DNA of 64,000 bases, from IMG/VR virus record IMGVR_UViG_3300044981_000152, positions 1 through 64,000 of that record; one strand, given 5' to 3'. Source of the DNA: a virus. The notes beneath the pieces are model-generated. The model was not told the origin of the DNA. It ran no database searches and saw only the letters and a program-made list of their open reading frames with translations. This document shows, piece after piece, positions 17,899 through 24,094 of this stretch. The position numbers and the translations under genes are program-made. The first letter of the stretch is position 1; each line of letters opens with the position of its first letter.

Positions 17899-18210
17899 GT
17901 GCCGGACTCCGCGTTGCTGTCCATACTTTCGAGCGCGGGCGTAGCCGGGGTCTTCTGCGTGCTGTTCATCATCGGCATGCTGCCGACCCGCGGCGAAGTA
18001 AGCCGGCTGGAGAAGAACGCCGACGACTGGAAAGCCGCCTTCGAGCGCATGGACGCCGCCCGCGAAACCGAGCGCAAGGCCAACGACGAGCTCCGCGCCG
18101 CCAACATCGTGCAGGCGCAGCGGGCCGACGCGGCGGTGGAGACCGCGAAACTGGCCCGCGAGCTCCTGGAGGACTTCAGGCGGAGGGCCAGCAATGCGCC
18201 TGCTCCCTAA
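17899..18210 (+). CDS. Membrane-anchored coiled-coil protein, holin-like candidate
   Basis: This 103-aa protein starts at GTG 17899. Residues 8-29 form one transmembrane helix (S-S-A-G-V-A-G-V-F-C-V-L-F-I-I-G-M-L). Residues 33-98 are a charged coiled coil rich in Ala, Arg and Glu. It opens the lysis cassette, four genes before the channel and endolysin. Single-TM proteins with cytoplasmic coils are common beside actinophage holins. It could be a holin, an antiholin or a membrane organiser. Confidence 0.6.
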   Translation: MPDSALLSILSSAGVAGVFCVLFIIGMLPTRGEVSRLEKNADDWKAAFERMDAARETERKANDELRAANIVQAQRADAAVETAKLARELLEDFRRRASNAPAP

Positions 18211-18433
18211 GAAGAAGGTTCACGGCGGCGGGGCCGGGGACGCCATGCGCGCCGCGGCCGAAGCCGGCGTCGAGGCGGGCGAGCGGCTGGCCTCGGCCGG
18301 CGAGGTGCACGCCGCAGCGGCCCGGCAGGCGGCCGGGGAGAAGGGCATCATCGACGACCTGCGGGCCCTGCGGGAACGCAATCACATCGCCGCTCTCATC
18401 GTCGCGTCGCTCCGGGAGGCAGGTGATCACTGA
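18194..18433 (+). CDS. Small actinophage protein (DUF7620-like)
   Basis: This 79-aa protein overlaps the previous gene by 17 bp. It has a basic N-terminus (M-R-L-L-P-K-K-K), an Ala/Glu helix, and a C-terminal L-R-E-R-N-H-I-A-A-L-I-V-A-S-L-R motif that I associate with small proteins of actinophage lysis cassettes. No signal or membrane segment is present. The function is unknown. Confidence 0.6.
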   Translation: MRLLPKKKVHGGGAGDAMRAAAEAGVEAGERLASAGEVHAAAARQAAGEKGIIDDLRALRERNHIAALIVASLREAGDH

Positions 18434-18858
18434 TGGTCAAGCGCGTCACCTGGCGTTCCTGGGCGGCAACCGCCGTTATCGCCGCCGCCTGGCTGGTCTT
18501 CGGGATGTTCTACAGCAACGCCGGCGGCAGCTTCGAGGAGTGGGTCTTCAAGGTCGGGACGCTCGGCGGGACGTTCGTGCCGCTGATCCTGGTCGGCGCC
18601 TACCTGGCCAGCGGGAACCGGGGGACCGCCAACGACGTCGGGGCCGGGATGATCCGCTGCGCCCTGGGCATCGTGATCATCTGCGCGCCGCTCGCCTACG
18701 CCTCCTGGGCCGACGGCGGCGCGATCACCCCGTCGGTGTGGGGGTGGATCGAGGTGTCCGGCCCGGCGGCGGTGTCGCTGTGGCTGCTGCAGCTGGCCTT
18801 GTCGATCTCGCGGACCCTGCGGCACGGCCGGGGCGGGAACGGCGGCGATAAGCCGTGA
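18433..18858 (+). CDS. Polytopic membrane protein, candidate holin
   Basis: This 141-aa protein's ATG overlaps the previous stop. Four hydrophobic segments are visible (about 10-27, 40-60, 75-92, 105-125), with a basic N-terminus (M-V-K-R-V-T-W-R) and a basic C-terminal tail. It lies in the lysis cassette with the K+ channel and GH25 endolysin, so it is one of two or three holin candidates. It is larger than most holins, and a membrane protein unrelated to lysis is possible. Confidence 0.6.
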   Translation: MVKRVTWRSWAATAVIAAAWLVFGMFYSNAGGSFEEWVFKVGTLGGTFVPLILVGAYLASGNRGTANDVGAGMIRCALGIVIICAPLAYASWADGGAITPSVWGWIEVSGPAAVSLWLLQLALSISRTLRHGRGGNGGDKP

Positions 18859-19118
18859 CTAGCACCGCCCGCGCCGGCTGGCAGTGCCCGGAGTGCAAAA
18901 CGGTCTACAGCCCGGACGTGACCGAGTGCCGCTGCGCCACCGCAAGGCAGGCCGCTCCTTCGTGGCCGCAGAACCTGACGTGGCCGGCCGTCATCCCCGG
19001 CGGTGCTCCGCATAGCACGTCAGCACCGTGCACCTGCCCTTCAGCATGGGGTGGCCTCTACCCTCCGCCAGCATGCCCGGCCCACGGGCAGACGGAGATG
19101 CTGCAGGTGAGGTGCTGA
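18855..19118 (+). CDS. Small zinc-ribbon protein
   Basis: This 87-aa protein starts at a GTG overlapping the previous stop. C-P-E-C (residues 10-13) with a later C-R-C (about 25-27) forms a probable zinc ribbon. A second group (C-T-C, then C-P-A-H) lies near the C-terminus. It sits within the lysis operon and is probably cytoplasmic. Function unknown. Confidence 0.6.
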   Translation: MTSTARAGWQCPECKTVYSPDVTECRCATARQAAPSWPQNLTWPAVIPGGAPHSTSAPCTCPSAWGGLYPPPACPAHGQTEMLQVRC

Positions 19119-19505
19119 ATGCAGCAGCACACCGTCCAGCAGATCCAGAAGGGCCGCAATGAGGGCAAGTACGTCTACACGGGCGGCAACCGGCGAATCG
19201 GCCGGTACATCGAATGCTGCGACGGCGGCTGGGAAGACGAGGGTGTAGGCCACGCCACAGCGGATGAGGCGTACCGGTGTATGCGCGTGCGCCTGCTGGA
19301 GAAGGTGCGCCTTGACCGCAAGCTAGGCGACTGGTCCGGCTGCCGGGCACCATCGACGGACGGAACGCGCTGCGATGTCCCGACGAAGGACGCCGCCGAG
19401 ATCCCGCCGATGCACTTCCTCGAGCCGCTCTGCGACACGCACCGGACGTTCGATGTTGTCCAGGAGATGTGGGGCGGTCCCGGCGACTGGTCGGGATCGT
19501 GGTGA
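19119..19505 (+). CDS. Hypothetical protein with Cys pairs
   Basis: This 128-aa protein starts at the ATG directly following the TGA of the zinc-ribbon gene. It has a basic N-terminal region (G-K-Y-V-Y-T-G-G-N-R-R-I-G-R-Y-I), a C-C pair near residue 33 and C-R-A-P / C-D-V-P motifs later. The mix of Cys and aromatic residues suggests a small folded domain. No family is recognised. Confidence 0.6.
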   Translation: MQQHTVQQIQKGRNEGKYVYTGGNRRIGRYIECCDGGWEDEGVGHATADEAYRCMRVRLLEKVRLDRKLGDWSGCRAPSTDGTRCDVPTKDAAEIPPMHFLEPLCDTHRTFDVVQEMWGGPGDWSGSW

Positions 19506-19509
19506 TCCC

Positions 19510-19641
19510 GTGCTTCCTTTCGCCGCCATCCTTGCCCTGACCTGCGCCCTGGCCCTCGACCTCGCCGGGAACGGGCCGAGTACCCCGTTTCGCTGCTGCC
19601 GGGCTCGTGCTCCTGTTCCTCGCCGCGGTTCTTCCCTCTAG
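19510..19641 (+). pseudogene. Small membrane gene, probably frameshifted
   Basis: A GTG at 19510 opens a 43-aa frame with a clean hydrophobic helix (F-A-A-I-L-A-L-T-C-A-L-A-L-D-L-A-G) and then a Cys/Arg-rich end. In the alternative frame the same bases encode a second perfect membrane helix (F-A-A-A-G-L-V-L-L-F-L-A-A-V-L-P-S-R). The natural product is therefore probably a two-helix membrane protein broken by a one-base shift near 19575-19590, through mutation or sequence error. Another reading is that only the short form is made. Confidence 0.4.
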
Positions 19642-19651
19642 GAGGCGCACG

Positions 19652-20032
19652 GTGAGCCGACTGCGCTGGATGGCGCTGCCCGCGGCAGCGGTGGCCGTCA
19701 TCGCCTGCGCCTTGTGGTGGGCCCGGATCCGTAACGAGTTCTTCGTCATTCTCGGCAGCCGCAACGAGGCCGGGGGCTGGTACGGGTTCCACTCGGGTGC
19801 GGGCGGGGCCGCCTGGATGGGCGTGATACCCGCGTTGGCGCTGTTCTACTGGCATGGCACCTGTCATGACAGCCCGTGGTGCCTGCGGTGGGGCAAGTAC
19901 CCGGCCGCAGGCGGCGTCTTCAAGCTGTGCCGGCATCACCACCCGGACCTGCGGGGCATCCGGCCGCACCGGGACCTGATCCACCGGATGCACCGCGAGC
20001 ACCAGGAACGGCTGGCGGGCAGGCCCTCGTGA
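19652..20032 (+). CDS. Membrane protein of the lysis cassette
   Basis: This 126-aa protein starts at GTG 19652 with AGGAGG 6 nt upstream. One or two membrane segments (about 5-22 and 48-65) precede a Cys/His-rich cytoplasmic part (Y-W-H-G-T-C-H-D-S-P-W-C-L-R-W-G, then C-R-H-H-H-P-D-L) that may bind metal. The C-terminus is basic (H-R-M-H-R-E-H-Q-E-R). Its stop overlaps the GTG of the potassium channel gene, so the two are coupled. Function unknown. Confidence 0.65.
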   Translation: MSRLRWMALPAAAVAVIACALWWARIRNEFFVILGSRNEAGGWYGFHSGAGGAAWMGVIPALALFYWHGTCHDSPWCLRWGKYPAAGGVFKLCRHHHPDLRGIRPHRDLIHRMHREHQERLAGRPS

Positions 20033-20373
20033 CCCACCGCCGCCGCGCCCTGGCCATCATTATTGCCGCTGTCGTGCTCGACGTTGCGCTCGGCGTGGCC
20101 TTCGCAGCCGCCGAGCGCGTGAGTGTCGCGGACGGCCTGTACTGGGCCACGACAACGGCAACGACAGTGGGCTACGGGGATATCACTCCGCACGGCTGGC
20201 TGCCGCACCTAGTCGCGATCGGCGTGATGATCACGGTAATCCCCTTGTTCGCCAGCGCTTTTTCCTTGCTCACAAGCGGCCTCACCAGCACCCACGTGGC
20301 AGCGAGTGAGAAACGGATGAAGGCTCACCTTGAGCGGCGGCTGCGGGAGCACCTCGGAAAGGGGGCGGGATGA
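20029..20373 (+). CDS. Two-helix potassium channel pore protein
   Basis: This 114-aa protein starts at a GTG overlapping the previous stop. Residues 7-28 form TM1, residues 33-45 a pore helix (V-A-D-G-L-Y-W-A-T-T-T-A-T), residues 46-51 the K+ selectivity filter T-V-G-Y-G-D, and residues 60-83 TM2. A basic amphipathic helix ends the protein. This is the complete minimal pore module of KcsA/MthK-type channels, which work as tetramers. There is no RCK or voltage-sensor domain. Its ATGA overlap with the GH25 endolysin gene places it in the lysis operon. It could dissipate membrane potential at lysis, alter the lysogen's K+ flux, or block superinfection. The channel call is strong; the role is inference. 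Confidence 0.9.
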   Translation: MTHRRRALAIIIAAVVLDVALGVAFAAAERVSVADGLYWATTTATTVGYGDITPHGWLPHLVAIGVMITVIPLFASAFSLLTSGLTSTHVAASEKRMKAHLERRLREHLGKGAG

Positions 20374-21176
20374 CCGCGAGCGCGCAGGGAATCGACGTCA
20401 GCGACTTCCAGGGACAGTACGGCTGGAGCGCGGCGAAGAAGGCTATCCCGGACCTTGCCTTCGGCGTCTACCGGCTCACGCAGGGCCTCGGTGCCAGCGG
20501 GACGGCATCTCCGGACCCGGATGCAGCATGGAACCACGCCCAGATCGCCGCGCAGGGACTGCACCGGGGGGCGTACCACTTCCTTGACCCGCACCTGCCC
20601 GGCGAGGTGCAGGCGCAGTACTTCGCCGGTGAGCACGCGAAGCTCGGCACGACGGCCGCGGACATGTTCTGGCTCGACAACGAGACGGCCGGCGAGTCCC
20701 CGGCCGCCGTGGCAGCCTGCGCGACCGCGTTCATGACCGAGCTGGGCAAGCTGGTCCCGCACAACCCCCGCGGGGTCTACACGTTCATCGACTTCGCCCG
20801 GCAGGGGAACTGCGCCGGACTGGAGGGCTACCCGCTGTGGCTCGCTTACCCGGCCGCTGACGCGCCTTCCTCGCCGCCGCCGTGGCACCGCTGGACGTTC
20901 TGGCAGTGGGGCACCAGGAACGGCACCGACACGGACGCTTTCAACGGCACCGTCTCGCAGCTTGACGACTGGATCGCGTCCTACCAGCCGAAGACGGGGC
21001 CGTACCGTCATACCGCGCCCGGCAACCGGACGCTCGGTCAGATCGCAGCGAGCAGGGGCACGACACCGCAGCACATCGCCGAAGTGACGATGGGGGCGCT
21101 CTCAAATGCGGACATCGTGACCATCTCGGGGCTGGCGCTGCCTGCCGGTTTCCCGTTTTATACGACCAATCCGTGA
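20370..21176 (+). CDS. GH25 endolysin with LysM-like C-terminus
   Basis: This 268-aa lysozyme cleaves N-acetylmuramyl-glucosaminyl bonds in peptidoglycan. Residues 7-15 (G-I-D-V-S-D-F-Q-G) give the first conserved Asp (D9). A-Y-H-F-L-D (68-73) and F-W-L-D-N-E (100-105) complete the GH25 active site (D103, E105). A W-x-F-W-Q-W strand lies at 175-180. Residues about 215-262 (N-R-T-L-G-Q-I-A-A-S-R-G-T-T-P-Q-H-I) are LysM-like and probably bind the wall. There is no signal peptide, so release needs a holin. It is coupled by ATGA to the K+ channel gene. Confidence 0.92.
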   Translation: MTASAQGIDVSDFQGQYGWSAAKKAIPDLAFGVYRLTQGLGASGTASPDPDAAWNHAQIAAQGLHRGAYHFLDPHLPGEVQAQYFAGEHAKLGTTAADMFWLDNETAGESPAAVAACATAFMTELGKLVPHNPRGVYTFIDFARQGNCAGLEGYPLWLAYPAADAPSSPPPWHRWTFWQWGTRNGTDTDAFNGTVSQLDDWIASYQPKTGPYRHTAPGNRTLGQIAASRGTTPQHIAEVTMGALSNADIVTISGLALPAGFPFYTTNP

Positions 21177-21583
21177 TCCAGCAGCCACCCTTTGACGGCC
21201 TGGGTCATTTCCGCTTCGGGCCAGGACCCGTCCGGCCGGGTGATCCCCGCCAGCCTGCCGGCCAGTTCCCCGGCGAGGCGTTCCCGGCACTCGTGGATCG
21301 CCTCGCTGATCACCTTCGCCACGCCGGCGGGGATGACGAGCACCTCCCCGTGCCAGCCGTCCGCCGGGTCGTCGGCCCAGAAGCCGGCCACGTCAAGGCC
21401 GTAGTGCCTGCTCGCCGAGACGTGCCCGCGCCACACGGCCAGCCCGGATGCCGTGGCGGCCTCCGCGAGCTGCCGTGCTGTCTTCAGGTTCCGCTCCGCG
21501 GCCAGCCTTTCGGCTTCCAGTTTCCGCTCGACCCGCTCACGCACGGCGTCGGCAGCGGCCCAGTCGACCTCGATCTCGCTCAT
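21158..21583 (-). CDS. Hypothetical leftward protein after the lysis genes
   Basis: This 141-aa protein starts at ATG 21583; the frame extends upstream but with unlikely sequence. The N-terminal 45 residues are a charged helix (A-V-R-E-R-V-E-R-K-L-E-A-E-R-L-A-A-E-R-N), followed by a mixed domain (G-L-D-V-A-G-F-W-A-D-D) and a C-terminal helix. It converges on the endolysin gene with a 19-bp overlap and is coupled upstream to a paralogue of the 26120-26422 gene. Function unknown. Confidence 0.6.
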   Translation of the reverse strand: MSEIEVDWAAADAVRERVERKLEAERLAAERNLKTARQLAEAATASGLAVWRGHVSASRHYGLDVAGFWADDPADGWHGEVLVIPAGVAKVISEAIHECRERLAGELAGRLAGITRPDGSWPEAEMTQAVKGWLLDHGLVV

Positions 21584-21876
21584 CCCGTAAGCATGGCACG
21601 CGGGCCGGGCAGCCCCGCATCCTCCGGCCATGGCCCCTGCGGGCCGGGGTAGCCGTCCGGGTAGTAGGCGCACACGATCCACGGGCCGTCCGGGGCGATC
21701 CGGTACCGGGCCGCGCAAGCGTCCCAGATCTCCATACCCGGCGCAGGCGCCCAGTAGATCGCATGGCCCAACGGCGACAGGAAGCTGACCAGCACGGTCC
21801 CGTTCAGCCGCACTAGCTGGTACTCGACAATCGCCGCCGGGTCCGGCTGCGCTCCGCGCACCTCTAGCTCGCTCAC
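21580..21876 (-). CDS. Hypothetical protein, paralogue of 26120-26422
   Basis: This 98-aa protein starts at GTG 21876, chosen because the paralogue aligns from the same V-S-E. ATG 21894 would add six residues. Shared segments: A-x-V-E-Y-Q-(L/M)-V-R-L-(N/D)-G, L-V-S-F, W-x-P-x-P-G-(M/F)-E-I-W, C-A-A-R, P-D-G-P-W and A-Y-Y-P-(D/E)-G-(Y/F)-P-G-P. It is overlapped by ATGA with the downstream gene. Two diverged copies 4.5 kb apart on the antisense strand of a fibre region suggest duplicated cargo. Function unknown. Confidence 0.65.
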   Translation of the reverse strand: MSELEVRGAQPDPAAIVEYQLVRLNGTVLVSFLSPLGHAIYWAPAPGMEIWDACAARYRIAPDGPWIVCAYYPDGYPGPQGPWPEDAGLPGPRAMLTG

Positions 21877-21880
21877 GGGG

Positions 21881-22099
21881 TCACCGCCGCTCATACCGGG
21901 CGGTGAACGACGCGAGGATCTCGTACTTGTCCGGGGTCACGCTCTTGTCCAGCCGCCGCGAGCAGCCGACGCCCGGGTAGCGGCTGTCGTACCAGTAGTC
22001 GTCATCGAAGCTGCGGACCAGGACAGCGCGATGTTCCCAGTCGACGGCAATCGTGCCTGGTGCCCAGCGGCGGGGCTCGGGCGGCCTGCTGCTGCTCAT
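21881..22099 (-). CDS. Small leftward hypothetical protein
   Basis: This 72-aa protein starts at ATG 22099 (ATG 22114 in frame). It has strand-rich sequence (G-T-I-A-V-D-W-E-H-R-A-V-L-V-R-S-F) and an aromatic D-D-D-Y-W-Y-D motif. It is the promoter-proximal member of a three-gene leftward group (22099 to 21158). It diverges from the fibre-like gene at 22174 across a terminator-like hairpin. Confidence 0.55.
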   Translation of the reverse strand: MSSSRPPEPRRWAPGTIAVDWEHRAVLVRSFDDDYWYDSRYPGVGCSRRLDKSVTPDKYEILASFTARYERR

Positions 22100-22123
22100 C
22101 CGCCCATTCTGCACGTTCCCCTG

Positions 22124-22152
22124 AGCCCCCTGCCGCCCGGTATGGGGCTTTT
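22124..22152 (+). terminator. Intrinsic terminator before the fibre genes
   Basis: AGCCCC (22124-22129) pairs with GGGGCT (22144-22149) and is followed by TTTT. It would stop rightward transcripts from the lysis cassette, leaving the fibre cluster from 22174 dependent on read-through or its own promoter. Confidence 0.55.
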
Positions 22153-22173
22153 CTCATGCCGGGAGGCAAGCAG

Positions 22174-22572
22174 GTGTCCAAATTGCTCTGGTCGCAAGGA
22201 AGCCTGACCGTTACATCAGTGACGGATCTGGTGAGTTCTTTGTACGTCGAAACCATTTACGGGGTGCAAGACTTCACCATTCACCTCAACCCGACCTCGG
22301 GGAATCTCCTGCTGGGAGCACACGCCGTCCTGAGTAGTTCGGCAACTGGTTACATCCTGCCGCCTGGCGTGGATGGGGGCTACGAAGGCGCAGGTAGTTG
22401 GGGCGCCTGGACGGTCTCAGAGGGGTCCAGTTTTTCCCTCGAATTCTCACAGCCCAACACCAGCGGCGAGAACTGGATGCTGTTCGGCGGTGATTCCGAC
22501 TACAACTCGATGCTCTCCGTAGCCCCCGCCTCGGACAGCGCCACCTTCAATTACATGCTGTTCCTCGGCTGA
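22174..22572 (+). CDS. Fibre-like beta-rich protein
   Basis: This 132-aa protein starts at GTG 22174, chosen because GGGAGG lies 7 nt upstream; ATG 22156 is in frame but inside the terminator tail. It is Ser/Thr/Gly-rich, aromatic and strand-forming throughout (T-V-T-S-V-T-D-L-V-S-S-L-Y-V-E-T-I). Base composition is lower GC than the flanks, hinting at a recent acquisition, as is common for receptor-binding genes. Confidence 0.6.
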   Translation: MSKLLWSQGSLTVTSVTDLVSSLYVETIYGVQDFTIHLNPTSGNLLLGAHAVLSSSATGYILPPGVDGGYEGAGSWGAWTVSEGSSFSLEFSQPNTSGENWMLFGGDSDYNSMLSVAPASDSATFNYMLFLG

Positions 22573-22591
22573 CGAGAAAGGGAGTTAGGAA

Positions 22592-23080
22592 ATGGCAATC
22601 TCCGACATCTACACTTTTAGGTCGGGCTCAGTCTCCATCGCGGCGACGAGCGCCACGGCGGTCATGTCCGTAGTGCCGGCCGGCACCACCGTCCGCGGCT
22701 GGGTGGTCGGCGTCCGCGTCGACATCGGCGTCACCGCCGCAGCGGCCGGGAACTCGATGCTGTTCCAGCTCGCCCGGCCCGGCAACACCATGACCGGCAC
22801 CAGCCTCGCCGTCGGCGACCCGCACGACTACTCCGCCCCCGCATCGATCATGGAGTCCTGCACCACCTGGTCGACCGCGCCGACCGTCGGCACGATCTTG
22901 TGGGAGCAGGAACTGCCGCAGACCACCGGCTCAGCCTGGGAGGAATTTCCGCCCCTCGGTTACGAATGGGGCATTCCGGCGATTGCCAACGGCAGCGCGA
23001 ATGCCGGGGTGCATTTGTTCGTGACGGCGAGCGTCGCCACGAGCACCCCGGTGTTCGTTGACTTGATCGTCAGCGAGTAA
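22592..23080 (+). CDS. Fibre- or tail-associated beta-rich protein
   Basis: This 162-aa protein has a GGGAG site before the ATG. The sequence is Ala/Thr/Val beta-strand rich and ends H-L-F-V-T-A-S-V-A-T-S-T-P-V-F-V-D-L-I-V. It resembles the product of 11751-12242 in its second half (Q-T-T-G-S-A-W-E-E-F against F-T-T-G-A-Q-W-S-D-D-F). Probably a structural tail or decoration protein. Confidence 0.6.
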   Translation: MAISDIYTFRSGSVSIAATSATAVMSVVPAGTTVRGWVVGVRVDIGVTAAAAGNSMLFQLARPGNTMTGTSLAVGDPHDYSAPASIMESCTTWSTAPTVGTILWEQELPQTTGSAWEEFPPLGYEWGIPAIANGSANAGVHLFVTASVATSTPVFVDLIVSE

Positions 23081-23180
23081 CCCCGTCATTCCGGGAGGCC
23101 CTGGTTGCGGTGCGGGCCGGGGCCGCCCGGAGCGGGAGGAGTAATCCCGCCCCCCTGCCCTCGGGAGGGGGTGAGCCCTC

Positions 23181-24029
23181 GTGTCCTTCACCGTCAAGGT
23201 CACCCTGTCCGGCACAGGTGCCACGAACGACGACCTGACATTGCAGGTCAAGGTACTGACCGGCGCGACCGAAGCAAGCGGGACCAGCGCCGCGAGCCGC
23301 GGCGCGGCCACCGCGCAGGCCAGCATCACGCCGAACTTCTCGCACTCGCTGCCCGTCTTCGCGATCGAAGACGACACCTCCAGTACCGCGTTCACCGCCG
23401 CCGCCAGTAACACGTTCTACAACAACATCACCAACTCTGCTAACGGCGCGTGCGGCGCGGACGGGTACTACTCGGGCACCGTAACCTCCGGTACCCCGGT
23501 CACAGTCGGGTCGTCAGCGCCGACCGGGCAGACCACCGCGTGGGCGGTCTACGAGGTGCCCCCGTCGGGCGGCAGCACGCCCGCGGTGGACGGGTCATCT
23601 CCTGCTGTCGTCAGCGTGCAGGGCAGCGGCGCGCTCACCGGGACGACAGCCGCGTTCACGCCGCCTGCGGGCAGCGTGCTCGTGGCGCTAGTCTCCGCGG
23701 ACGCCAACACCAGCAGCGGCGCCCTCGGCATCGCCATCACCGACACGTCCGGCCTGGGGCTGACCTGGACCGCCAGGGCGAACTCGAACACGACGACCGC
23801 GGCGCCCGCGGCGGCGGTCTTCACCGCCACGATGCCGGGCGCGGGTGTTTCGGGCAAGGCCCAGCCCCGCGCCACGGTCCCGGTCCCGCGGCGGCGGGCC
23901 CCGCGGGTCACGTGGTCTGCGGAGGCCGGGCTGCTGAACGCTCACGGCCCGTCCGGCCTGGTCCCGTCGCTGATGACCAACCGGACTGAGGTGACCGGCA
24001 GGAGCACGGGCCGGATCATCCGCCGCTGA
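23181..24029 (+). CDS. Tail-fibre-like protein ending in a Pro/Arg repeat
   Basis: This 282-aa protein starts at GTG 23181. Residues 1-215 are two Ser/Thr/Ala-rich beta domains (first around S-F-T-V-K-V-T-L-S-G, second around A-F-T-P-P-A-G-S-V-L-V-A-L-V-S-A-D). Residues about 225-260 contain one copy of the repeat that fills the next gene (Q-P-R-A-T-V-P-V-P-R-R-R-A-P-R-V-T-W, then N-A-H-G-P-S-G). This physically links the two proteins as parts of one appendage. Function inferred from context. Confidence 0.65.
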   Translation: MSFTVKVTLSGTGATNDDLTLQVKVLTGATEASGTSAASRGAATAQASITPNFSHSLPVFAIEDDTSSTAFTAAASNTFYNNITNSANGACGADGYYSGTVTSGTPVTVGSSAPTGQTTAWAVYEVPPSGGSTPAVDGSSPAVVSVQGSGALTGTTAAFTPPAGSVLVALVSADANTSSGALGIAITDTSGLGLTWTARANSNTTTAAPAAAVFTATMPGAGVSGKAQPRATVPVPRRRAPRVTWSAEAGLLNAHGPSGLVPSLMTNRTEVTGRSTGRIIRR

Positions 24030-24094
24030 CCTGGCCTCCCGCGACTACGAGAAGGGGACGCCGCCTGTTTTCGCCGGAGACGCGGAGGTAGCAG

